Positions 6,864 to 13,565 of a stretch of 15,502 nucleotides of DNA are shown here, in pieces. The translations under genes were made by a program, and so were the position numbers. How positions within the stretch are numbered: the first letter of the stretch is position 1; each line of letters opens with the position of its first letter. Under the pieces are notes generated by a model. It ran no database searches. It was not told the origin of the DNA and saw only the letters and a list, made by a program, of their open reading frames with translations. Source of the stretch: JAAYZM01 sp964510785 (GTDB taxonomy: Bacteria; Actinomycetota; Actinomycetes; Actinomycetales; Cellulomonadaceae); contig CAZECM010000071.1 in NCBI GenBank assembly GCA_964510785.1, positions 1-15,502 on the forward strand. The letters are read 5' to 3'.

Positions 6864-7399
6864 GCCACCCCGGCGCCCCGACCACCAAGACCGCTCGGCA
6901 GGCGCTCATCACCCGGCTGCTGCAGACCACCACCGTGCGCTCCCAGGGTGACCTGGCCGCGGCGCTCGCGGACGACGACGTGGTCGTGACACAGGCGACG
7001 CTCTCGCGCGACCTCGTCGAGCTGCGGGCCGTGCGCATCCGGACCGCGGACGGCTCGCTCGCCTACGCGATCCCGGCCGAGGGCGGCGACCGCACGCCGC
7101 TCGTCGACGTCACGACGGAGCAGCTCTCGGCCCGCCTCGCGCGGCTCGCCGCGGAGCTGTTGGTGACGGCCGAGCACTCTGGCAACCTGGTGGTGCTTCG
7201 CACCCCGCCGGGTGCCGCGCAGTTCCTCGCCTCTGCGATCGACCACTCGGTCATGCCCGGTGTGCTGGGCACCATCGCGGGCGACGACACGGTGCTGGTG
7301 ATCAGCGCCGACCCCGACGGCGGGTCTGCGGTGGCCAGACGATTCCTCGATCTCGCGGGCGGCCGCGAGCACGGACGAGACACGAAGGACGAGACGTGA
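6860..7399 (+). CDS. argR: Arginine repressor
   Basis: ArgR binds arginine and represses arginine biosynthesis genes as a hexamer of DNA-binding subunits. The 179-residue protein has the usual two domains. The N-terminal winged helix covers about residues 10-75, with TQATLSRDL (44-52) as the recognition-helix signature. The C-terminal oligomerisation and arginine-binding domain contains NLVVLRTPPGAAQFLASAID (109-128) and GTIAGDDT (137-144), whose acidic pair contacts arginine. The GTG start overlaps the argF stop and has GGAG five bases upstream. Lying inside the operon it presumably controls, it should be autoregulated through the operator before argC. Confidence 0.96.
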   Translation: MSHPGAPTTKTARQALITRLLQTTTVRSQGDLAAALADDDVVVTQATLSRDLVELRAVRIRTADGSLAYAIPAEGGDRTPLVDVTTEQLSARLARLAAELLVTAEHSGNLVVLRTPPGAAQFLASAIDHSVMPGVLGTIAGDDTVLVISADPDGGSAVARRFLDLAGGREHGRDTKDET

Positions 7400-8826
7400 G
7401 CAAAGTTCTGACGGAGCTGCCGGTCGGCGAGCGGGTGGGCATCGCCTTCTCGGGAGGGCTCGACACCTCGGTGGCCGTGGCCTGGATGCGGCACCGCGGT
7501 GCGATCCCGTACACGTACACCGCCGACCTGGGGCAGTACGACGAGCCCGAGATCGACAAGGTGCCCAGCCGTGCGATGCAGTACGGCGCCGAGCGGGCAC
7601 GGGCCGTGGACTGCCGGGCGGCGCTCGTCGAGGAGGGGCTCGCCGCGATCGCGTGCGGTGCGTTCCACATCCGTAGCGGTGGCCGCTCCTACTTCAACAC
7701 GACGCCCCTCGGGCGCGCGGTCACGGGCACGCTCCTCGTGCGCGCCATGCAGGCCGACGACGTCGACATCTGGGGCGACGGCTCCACCTTCAAGGGCAAC
7801 GACATCGAGCGGTTCTACCGCTACGGCCTGCTCGCCAACCCTGCGCTGCGGATCTACAAGCCGTGGCTCGACCCGGCGTTCGTGGCGGAGCTCGGTGGGC
7901 GAGCGGAGATGAGCCAGTGGCTCGTCGAGCACGAGCTGCCGTACCGCGACAGCGCCGAGAAGGCGTACTCGACCGACGCCAACATCTGGGGCGCCACCCA
8001 CGAGGCGAAGACGCTCGAGCACCTCGACGTCTCGCTCGAGGTCGTCGAGCCGATCATGGGCGTGCGGTTCTGGGACCCGCAGGTCACGATCGAGACCGAG
8101 GACGTCACGATCGGCTTCGAGCGGGGTAGGCCCGTGACGATCAACGGGACCCGGTTCGACGATGCCGTCGCGCTCGTCCACGAGGCGAACACCATCGGGG
8201 GCCGGCACGGCCTCGGCATGTGCGACCAGATCGAGAACCGCATCATCGAGGCCAAGTCGCGCGGCATCTACGAGGCGCCGGCCATGGCGCTGCTCTTCAT
8301 CGCCTACGAGCGCCTCGTCAACGGCATCCTGAACGAGGACACGATCGCCAACTACCACGCCGAGGGGCGCCGGTTGGGTCGGTTGCTGTACGAGGGCCGC
8401 TGGCTCGACCCCCAGGCGCTCATGGTGCGCGAGTCGATCCAGCGCTGGATCGCCTCCGTGGTGACCGGCGAGGTCACGCTGCGGCTGCGGCGAGGCGAGG
8501 ACTACACGATCCTGCGCACCGCGGGCCCGGAGCTGTCCTACCACCCCGACAAGCTGTCGATGGAGCGTACCGAGTCCGCCGCCTTCGGCCCCACCGACCG
8601 CATCGGCCAGCTCACGATGCGCAACCTCGACATCGCGGACTCGCGGGCCAAGCTCGAGCTGTACGCGCAGCAGCCCGTGGACCAGGGCCAGGTGCTCGTC
8701 GAGCACGGCACGCTCTTCGGGGCGCTGCCCGCCGGTGGCGCCGACGTCATCTCGGAGAACCCGTCGGTGGCCGGTGACGAGGAGCTGGCGCTCGAGAGCG
8801 CCGCGATGGAAGCCGGGACGGACTGA
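7396..8826 (+). CDS. argG: Argininosuccinate synthase, long (type 2-like) form
   Basis: ArgG condenses citrulline and aspartate with ATP to form argininosuccinate. The 476-residue product has the pyrophosphatase-type ATP loop AFSGGLDTS (residues 17-25), YTYTADLGQYDEPE, the ATP/citrulline region FNTTPLGRAVTGT, DIWGDGSTFKGNDIERF, and YSTDANIWGATHEAK. Its length and these segments match the E. coli-type (type 2) enzymes rather than the about 400-residue type 1 form of Streptomyces and mycobacteria. The last about 25 residues are acidic and probably disordered. The GTG start overlaps the argR stop and has GAAGGA six bases upstream. The gene belongs to the same operon by spacing, orientation and function. 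Confidence 0.96.
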   Translation: MSKVLTELPVGERVGIAFSGGLDTSVAVAWMRHRGAIPYTYTADLGQYDEPEIDKVPSRAMQYGAERARAVDCRAALVEEGLAAIACGAFHIRSGGRSYFNTTPLGRAVTGTLLVRAMQADDVDIWGDGSTFKGNDIERFYRYGLLANPALRIYKPWLDPAFVAELGGRAEMSQWLVEHELPYRDSAEKAYSTDANIWGATHEAKTLEHLDVSLEVVEPIMGVRFWDPQVTIETEDVTIGFERGRPVTINGTRFDDAVALVHEANTIGGRHGLGMCDQIENRIIEAKSRGIYEAPAMALLFIAYERLVNGILNEDTIANYHAEGRRLGRLLYEGRWLDPQALMVRESIQRWIASVVTGEVTLRLRRGEDYTILRTAGPELSYHPDKLSMERTESAAFGPTDRIGQLTMRNLDIADSRAKLELYAQQPVDQGQVLVEHGTLFGALPAGGADVISENPSVAGDEELALESAAMEAGTD

Positions 8827-8827
8827 C

Positions 8828-10282
8828 GTGAGCACACCCTCAGGCGCCCTGTGGGGCGGCCGGTTCAGCGGCGGTCCAGCGGACGCCCTCGCCGCACTGT
8901 CCCGGAGCACGCAGTTCGACTGGCGGCTCGCGCGGCAGGACATCACCGGTTCGATGGCCCATGCGCGGGTGCTGCACGGGGCCGGACTGCTCGGCGACGG
9001 CGAGCTCGCGGGCATGCTCGCGGCCCTCGAACGGCTCCTCGAGGACGTCGCCTCGGGTGCGTTCGGGCCTGCCGACGACGACGAGGACGTCCACTCGGCC
9101 CTCGAGCGCGGACTCATCGAGCGCGCCGGCCCGGAGCTCGGCGGCAAGCTGCGCGCAGGGCGTTCGCGCAACGACCAGATCGCCACGCTCGTGCGGATGT
9201 ACCTGCGCGAGGAGGCCCGCCACCTCGCGGGACTGGTGCTCGATGTCGCCGACGCCCTCGTGACGCAGGCCGCGGCCCACCCGACGGCACCCATGCCGGG
9301 ACGCACCCACCTGCAGCACGCCCAGCCCGTGCTGCTCGCCCACCACCTGCTCGCCCACGCGTGGCCGCTGCTGCGCGACGTCGAGCGCTGGACGGACTGG
9401 GACCGCCGCGCCGCGCGCTCGCCGTACGGCTCCGGGGCGCTCGCGGGCTCCTCGCTCGGCCTCGACCCGGCGGCCGTCGCGGCGGACCTCGGCTTCGACG
9501 GTCCCGTCGAGAACTCGATCGACGGCACGGCCTCGCGTGACGTGGTCGCCGAGTTCGCGTTCGTCGCCGCGATGATCGGCGTGGACCTGTCCCGCCTCGC
9601 CGAGGACGTCATCCTCTGGGCCACGAAGGAGTTCGGCTTCGCGCGGCTCGACGACGCGTTCTCGACCGGGTCGAGCATCATGCCGCAGAAGAAGAACCCC
9701 GACGTGGCCGAGCTCGCGCGCGGCAAGGCCGGCCGGCTCATCGGTGACCTCGCGGGGCTGCTCGCGACGCTCAAGGGCCTCCCGCTCGCCTACAACCGCG
9801 ACCTGCAGGAGGACAAGGAGCCGGTGTTCGACCAGGTCGACCAGCTCGACGTCCTGCTCCCGGCCGTCGCGGGCATGGTCGCGACGCTCACGTTCGACAC
9901 GGACCGCATGGCCGAGCTCGCCCCACAGGGCTTCTCGCTCGCGACGGACGTCGCCGAGTGGCTCGTCCGCGAGGGTGTGCCGTTCCGCGTCGCACACGAG
10001 GTCGCGGGGGAGTGCGTCCGCGTGTGCGAGGGGCGCGGCATCGAGCTGTGGGACCTGTCCGACGGCGATCTCGCCGGGATCTCGAGCCACCTCACGCCGG
10101 CCGTGCGCGGCGTGCTGAGCGTCGAGGGCTCGATCGCCTCGCGCGACGCCGTCGGCGGCACTGCCCCCGCGCGTGTGGCCGAGCAGCTCGAGGCGGCCCG
10201 CGCACGGCTCGCCACGTTGCGAGACTGGGCGCAGCGAGGCCCGGCGCAGCGAGGCTCGGCGCCGGGTCCGGCCCAGGGCTGA
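8828..10282 (+). CDS. argH: Argininosuccinate lyase
   Basis: ArgH splits argininosuccinate into arginine and fumarate, the last step of the pathway. The protein has 484 residues and belongs to the fumarase/aspartase superfamily. Seen: LWGGRFSGGPADAL at the N-terminus, AGRSRNDQIATLVRMYLR, the PMPGRTHLQHAQPV region with the catalytic-site histidine, and the superfamily signature GSSIMPQKKNP at residues 281-291 whose mobile loop carries the catalytic serine. The last about 17 residues (Gln-Arg-Gly and Ala-Pro rich) are an extension caused by a short tandem repeat in the DNA. The GTG start lies one base after the argG stop. The ribosome binding site is weak (GGGACGGAC). Confidence 0.96.
   Translation: MSTPSGALWGGRFSGGPADALAALSRSTQFDWRLARQDITGSMAHARVLHGAGLLGDGELAGMLAALERLLEDVASGAFGPADDDEDVHSALERGLIERAGPELGGKLRAGRSRNDQIATLVRMYLREEARHLAGLVLDVADALVTQAAAHPTAPMPGRTHLQHAQPVLLAHHLLAHAWPLLRDVERWTDWDRRAARSPYGSGALAGSSLGLDPAAVAADLGFDGPVENSIDGTASRDVVAEFAFVAAMIGVDLSRLAEDVILWATKEFGFARLDDAFSTGSSIMPQKKNPDVAELARGKAGRLIGDLAGLLATLKGLPLAYNRDLQEDKEPVFDQVDQLDVLLPAVAGMVATLTFDTDRMAELAPQGFSLATDVAEWLVREGVPFRVAHEVAGECVRVCEGRGIELWDLSDGDLAGISSHLTPAVRGVLSVEGSIASRDAVGGTAPARVAEQLEAARARLATLRDWAQRGPAQRGSAPGPAQG
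10228..10257 (+). repeat. Two tandem 15-bp units at the 3' end of argH
   Basis: GGCGCAGCGAGGCCC and GGCGCAGCGAGGCTC follow each other directly (14 of 15 bases identical), and a third copy begins as GGCGC. The repeat keeps the reading frame and adds the (A/G)QRG(P/S) pattern to the C-terminus of ArgH. It is probably a slippage product outside the folded enzyme. Confidence 0.8.
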
Positions 10283-10286
10283 GCAG

Positions 10287-11276
10287 GTGCGCGTCGTCGT
10301 CGTCGTGCTCGTCGTGGTCCTTCTCGCGGCGTGCGCGCGCGAGGCGACGCCGCGGCCCACCGGCTCCCCGGTCCCCGTGAAGCCCACGGTCACGGAGCTC
10401 GACGCGTACGAGTCCCGCATCCGGGGCGGGAACGACGCGGACGCGGGTTCGCGCCTGCGCGAGGCCGAGGAACGGATCGAGGCCTGCATGTCCGGGGCCG
10501 GGTTCGAGTACCACCCGCAGATCGCCGAGGCGCAGCACGTGTACGTGGCGCCGCTCGTGCTCACGCGCGAGCACGCCGAGCGCTCCGGCTACGGGGACAC
10601 GATCGCGCCGGCCCCCGGCGTGACCCCGAGCCGCTGGGCGCACCACGTCCTCGACGCACCGGGCGAGGTGGCGAACCTCGCCTACCGCGAGTCCCTCTCC
10701 GCCGAGGAGCTGGACGCCTACTGGGCGGTGCTCGGTGGGGAGCAGCTCGTCGGAGGTGGTGAGCACGCGGACGGTGACCCGCAGGACGGCACCCCGGACG
10801 ACGGCGGGTGCCAGGGAAAGGCCATGGCCGAGGTGTTCGCCGACGTCATGGTCCCCGAGCCGCTTCGCGAGGTCGAGGGTGCGGTGCGCCAGGTCGCGCG
10901 GGCGGTGGAGAACGAGGCCCAGGTCTCGGCGGCGGTGGACCGGTGGTCGACGTGCATGGCCCAGGCGGGCTACCCGGACCTCACCGGTCGCCACGGTGGC
11001 GCGGAGCTCGTGGCCGCGCGGGCGGCAGACTTCCCCGCGCCCGACCGGCTGACGTTCGCCGAGATCGAGGACGCCTTCCCGACGGAGCTCGCGGAGCTGC
11101 AGGCCTTCGAGCTCGAGGTCGCCCTCGCGGACGTGACGTGCCTCGAGCAGACCGGCTTCTACCCGGCCTGGGACGAGGCTCGCACGCGGCTGCACGGTGA
11201 GCTCGTCGCGGCGCACCGCACCGAGCTCGAGGCGTGGGCGACGTGGGCCGAAGAGCTCCGGGTGGCCGGGCCGTGA
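10287..11276 (+). CDS. Secreted lipoprotein of unknown function with repeated Cys motifs
   Basis: I do not recognise a named family. The 329-residue product begins with one Arg, a run of Val/Leu and the lipobox LAAC, so Cys16 should be lipid-anchored to the outer face of the membrane after export. The mature part has four more cysteines: Cys67 (EACMSGAGFEY), Cys175 (GGCQGKA), Cys223 (STCMAQAGYPD) and Cys285 (VTCLEQTGFYP). Three of these share the pattern C-[ML]-x-x-x-G-[FY], which suggests duplicated small units and disulfides outside the cell. Similar Cys-Met-x-x-x-Gly-Phe/Tyr lipoproteins without assigned function occur in actinobacteria. The GTG start at 10287, four bases after the argH stop, gives the signal peptide directly. 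The stop overlaps the next gene by four bases, so it is probably cotranscribed with the arginine genes. Confidence 0.85.
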   Translation: MRVVVVVLVVVLLAACAREATPRPTGSPVPVKPTVTELDAYESRIRGGNDADAGSRLREAEERIEACMSGAGFEYHPQIAEAQHVYVAPLVLTREHAERSGYGDTIAPAPGVTPSRWAHHVLDAPGEVANLAYRESLSAEELDAYWAVLGGEQLVGGGEHADGDPQDGTPDDGGCQGKAMAEVFADVMVPEPLREVEGAVRQVARAVENEAQVSAAVDRWSTCMAQAGYPDLTGRHGGAELVAARAADFPAPDRLTFAEIEDAFPTELAELQAFELEVALADVTCLEQTGFYPAWDEARTRLHGELVAAHRTELEAWATWAEELRVAGP

Positions 11277-11875
11277 CGCCACAGGACACGCTCGCCGAGA
11301 TCGCCGGCCTGATCGCAGCGGGCCCGCCACGGCTCGGAGGATCTCGGCTCGTGAGCATCGACGGCCCGGCGGGCTCGGGCAAGACGACGCTCGCCGACGA
11401 CGTCGCTCGGCACCTGCGCGCCGTCGGCCTCTCGGCCGAGGTGTTCCACCTCGACGAGGCGCTCGACGGGTGGGCGGGGCTCGACGTCGGCGTCGGCCAG
11501 CTGCTGACGACCGTCCTCGTCCCGCTCTCCGACGGCCGCCCCGGGTCGTACCGGCGCTACGACTGGGTCGCGAAGGCGTGGGCGGAGGAGGTCACGGTCC
11601 CCGTGGCGGACGTCCTCGTCGTCGAGGGCTGCGGCAGCGCGCCGCGCGCGGCCGCCGACTGGACCACCCTCATCGCCTACGTCTCGACCGACGAGGCCAC
11701 GCGCCTCGCACGCGGCCTCGCACGCGACGGCGAGGAGCTGCGCGACGAGTGGCTGCGGTGGATGGAGCTCGAGGAGTCGGTCTTCGTGCGCGAGCGGGTG
11801 CGCGAGCGGGCGCACGTCCACCTCGACGGGACCGGTCGCATCGTCACCCCGCCGTCGGGCACGACCCGGGCCTGA
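11273..11875 (+). CDS. P-loop ATPase, uridine-kinase-like family protein
   Basis: This 200-residue cytoplasmic protein has a Walker A loop GPAGSGKTT (residues 31-39, Lys37) after an ID-strand. It is followed by a short HLDEALDGW segment where related actinobacterial kinases have HMDD-type sequence. SYRRYDWVAKAW and DVLVVEGCGS (Walker B-like strand ending in Glu-Gly) follow. An Arg-rich stretch near residues 145-155 may be the lid. These features match the uridine kinase/phosphoribulokinase-like NTPases found in many actinobacteria, whose real substrate is unproven. The GTG start overlaps the lipoprotein stop. An upstream in-frame ATG at 11234 would overlap the lipoprotein by 43 bases and is less likely. 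Its coupling to arginine genes is positional only. Confidence 0.82.
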   Translation: MTPQDTLAEIAGLIAAGPPRLGGSRLVSIDGPAGSGKTTLADDVARHLRAVGLSAEVFHLDEALDGWAGLDVGVGQLLTTVLVPLSDGRPGSYRRYDWVAKAWAEEVTVPVADVLVVEGCGSAPRAAADWTTLIAYVSTDEATRLARGLARDGEELRDEWLRWMELEESVFVRERVRERAHVHLDGTGRIVTPPSGTTRA

Positions 11876-11883
11876 CCTCCGGT

Positions 11884-11905
11884 CCCGAGCGCGTCGCGCC
11901 CCGGG
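11884..11905. terminator. Hairpin filling the convergent gap (possible bidirectional terminator)
   Basis: Between the kinase stop and the stop of the opposing oxidoreductase gene there are only 30 bp. CCCG-A-GCGC pairs with GCGC-CC-CGGG around a GTC triloop, giving eight G-C pairs with a small internal loop. There is no T-run, but the position between convergent genes fits a shared, U-poor terminator. Confidence 0.45.
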
Positions 11906-12766
11906 CTACGCGAGCTCGGGGACGAGGCTCCCGAGCAGCTCGACGACGGGCGCCGGGTCATCGAAGCCCGAGGAGTAGACGTACGCGGCCGCCACGCCGA
12001 GCCCGCGCACCGCCTCGAGCCGGCCGAGCAGCTCCTCGCGCGAGGTCGTGGGGTCGATCCCGACCATGACCGTCTTCTCGATGTCGGCCTCGTCGCGGCC
12101 GACGTCCTCGCAGTGCCGTCGCAGCACGTCGAGCTTGTGCTCGAGGTCGGGGCCGAGACCGAGGTTGCACGCGTCGGCGTACTGCGCCACGAGCCGCAGC
12201 GTCTTGCGCTCCCCGCCCCCGCCGATCATGAGGTAGGGGTGCGGTCGTTCGAGCGACCGGGGCACGTTGAGCGTGCGCTCGAGCCGGTAGTGCTCCCCGG
12301 CGAACCCGCCTTCGCCCTCGCCCCACATCTGCAGGCAGATCTGGAGCGTCTCCTCGAGCCGCTCGAACCGTTCGGCGAGCGTGGGGAACGGGATGCCGAG
12401 CCCGCGCGCCTCGTCGGCGAACCATGCCGCGCCGATCCCGAGCCCCGCGCGCCCGCCCGAGAGGACGTCGAGCGTGGTGACCTGCTTCGCGAGCACGGCC
12501 GGCTCGCGGTAGACGACCCCCGAGACGAGCGAGTGCAGCCGTACCGTCTCGGTGTGCGCCGCGAGGAAGCCGAGCGTCGTGTACGCCTCGAGCATGTCGT
12601 GCTCGTAGGGACCGAGGTCACCGCCGAGCTGCCAGAAGTGGTCCATGACGGTGATCCGCGCGACGCCGGCCTGCTCCGCCTCGCGCGCGTGGCGGGCGAG
12701 CCTCGCGCCGAGCACGGGAGCGCCGCCGTCCCAGGTGAAGTCCGCGATGTGGAGTCCGAGTTCCAT
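11906..12766 (-). CDS. LLM-class F420-dependent oxidoreductase
   Basis: The 286-residue protein belongs to the luciferase-like (TIM-barrel) flavin/F420 enzymes. Seen: MELGLHIADFTWDGG at the start, VMDHFWQLG (residues about 41-49), TVRLHSLVSGVVYREPAVLAKQ, TLDVLSGGRAGLGIGAAWF and PYLMIGGGGERKTLRLVAQYADACN. This matches the subgroup annotated as F420-dependent in mycobacteria (Rv1855c-like); the substrate is unknown. F420 rather than FMN use is inferred from the family. The ATG at 12766 is chosen because homology begins there; the 65 codons upstream in frame look non-protein-like and run into the opposing gene. It faces the kinase gene tail to tail and diverges from the glycosylase gene, with 67 bp between the two starts. 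Confidence 0.92.
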   Translation of the reverse strand: MELGLHIADFTWDGGAPVLGARLARHAREAEQAGVARITVMDHFWQLGGDLGPYEHDMLEAYTTLGFLAAHTETVRLHSLVSGVVYREPAVLAKQVTTLDVLSGGRAGLGIGAAWFADEARGLGIPFPTLAERFERLEETLQICLQMWGEGEGGFAGEHYRLERTLNVPRSLERPHPYLMIGGGGERKTLRLVAQYADACNLGLGPDLEHKLDVLRRHCEDVGRDEADIEKTVMVGIDPTTSREELLGRLEAVRGLGVAAAYVYSSGFDDPAPVVELLGSLVPELA

Positions 12767-12773
12767 GGCACCG

Positions 12774-12804
12774 ACAGTAGGAGCTCGAGCGCACTCGAAG
12801 TCAA
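12774..12804 (-). promoter_or_regulatory. Promoter of the LLM oxidoreductase gene, leaderless
   Basis: On the minus strand TTGACT (12799-12804) is followed after 19 bp by TACTGT (12774-12779), a TANNNT-type -10. Seven bases then lead to the ATG, the same -10 to start distance as at argC. No Shine-Dalgarno sequence is present. The 19-bp spacer is longer than ideal. Confidence 0.5.
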
Positions 12805-12821
12805 GGTGCACCGGGCTGCGG

Positions 12822-12827
12822 CATGCT
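12822..12827 (+). promoter_or_regulatory. Possible -10 of the glycosylase gene
   Basis: CATGCT ends six bases before the GTG start of the glycosylase gene, the place expected for the -10 of a leaderless mRNA. It departs from TANNNT in the first base and has no good -35, and there is no ribosome binding site. The two divergent promoters would lie within about 50 bp. Confidence 0.3.
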
Positions 12828-12833
12828 TGGTCC

Positions 12834-13460
12834 GTGTCCTGGACCTCTCTGCCCCCGCCGCGCGACTGGTTCCGCCGGGGGGTGCTCGAGGTCGCACGAG
12901 ACCTGCTCGGCTCGTTCCTCGTGCGATCGAGTCCGGAGGGCGTCGTCGTCGTCCGCATCACCGAGGTCGAGGCGTACCGGGGGAGCGAGGACCCCGCGTC
13001 GCACGCCTACCGCGGCAGGACGGCGCGCAACGCGACGATGTTCGGCGACGGCGGGCACCTCTACGTCTACCGGCACATGGGGCTGCACGCGTGCGCGAAC
13101 GTCGCGGCCGACATCGAGGGCGTGGGGCACGGGGTGCTGCTGCGGGCGGGCGAGGTGGTCGAGGGGCACGAGCTTGCCCGACGACGGCGCACCGCTCGCG
13201 GGGTGTGCCGCACCGACGTGGACCTTGCTCGTGGGCCGGCCCGCCTGACGGTCGCGGCGGGGATCGACCCGGAGCTCGACGGGGCGGACGTCGGAACCGC
13301 GGGGGGCGCCGTCGTCGTCGTCCCCGGCGCAGCCGTGCCGGAGTCCGCCGTGAGCCGCGGTCCACGCGTGGGCGTCGCCGGCGCGGGCGACCTCGCGGCG
13401 GCGCTGCCCTACCGGCTGTGGCTCGGGGGCGACCCGCACGTCTCGGCGTTCCGGGCTTGA
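12834..13460 (+). CDS. mpg: DNA-3-methyladenine glycosylase (AAG/MPG family)
   Basis: This 208-residue enzyme removes alkylated and deaminated purines from DNA by cutting the N-glycosidic bond, starting base excision repair. Key residues by alignment to human AAG from memory: catalytic Glu46 in TEVEAY (human Glu125), Tyr48 (Tyr127), His57 in DPASHAYRG (His136) and Tyr79 in YVY (Tyr159). RTARNATMFG and LARGPARLTVAAGID are family segments. The residue at the place of human Tyr162, which wedges into the DNA at the flipped base, is Met82. The GTG start gives MSWTSLPPPRDWF, the usual beginning. No ribosome binding site is visible. The next gene is tyrS; the mpg-tyrS order is also found in M. tuberculosis (Rv1688-Rv1689). 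Confidence 0.93.
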   Translation: MSWTSLPPPRDWFRRGVLEVARDLLGSFLVRSSPEGVVVVRITEVEAYRGSEDPASHAYRGRTARNATMFGDGGHLYVYRHMGLHACANVAADIEGVGHGVLLRAGEVVEGHELARRRRTARGVCRTDVDLARGPARLTVAAGIDPELDGADVGTAGGAVVVVPGAAVPESAVSRGPRVGVAGAGDLAAALPYRLWLGGDPHVSAFRA

Positions 13461-13478
13461 CCACGCGGCGGGCGGGTG

Positions 13479-13534
13479 GTGCCCGAGGGGCGAATCAGTG
13501 CGACCCCGGGCACGCGGACGGGGCAGACTGTCCG
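13479..13534 (+). terminator. Two consecutive hairpins between mpg and tyrS
   Basis: The first pairs GTGCCC (13479-13484) with GGGCAC (13508-13513) and GGGG (13487-13490) with CCCC (13504-13507), a ten-pair stem with a two-base bulge and a 13-nt loop, 18 bp after the mpg stop. The second pairs CGGAC (13515-13519) with GTCCG (13530-13534). No T-run follows. They may end mpg transcription, or form the leader of a tyrS mRNA if a promoter lies upstream. Confidence 0.45.
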
Positions 13535-13565
13535 GAGCAGATCCGTCGTCGTCCCAGGAGTTGCC

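Noticed and set aside
7063..9774. Very long open frame on the minus strand (903 codons) across argR, argG and argH
   Set aside because: It is opposite three well-identified genes, has an Arg/Asp/Val-rich composition typical of antisense frames in GC-rich DNA, and shows no family motif.
13461..13565. T-box riboswitch before tyrS
   Set aside because: The gap is only 105 bp, and no T-box sequence or specifier loop could be recognised.
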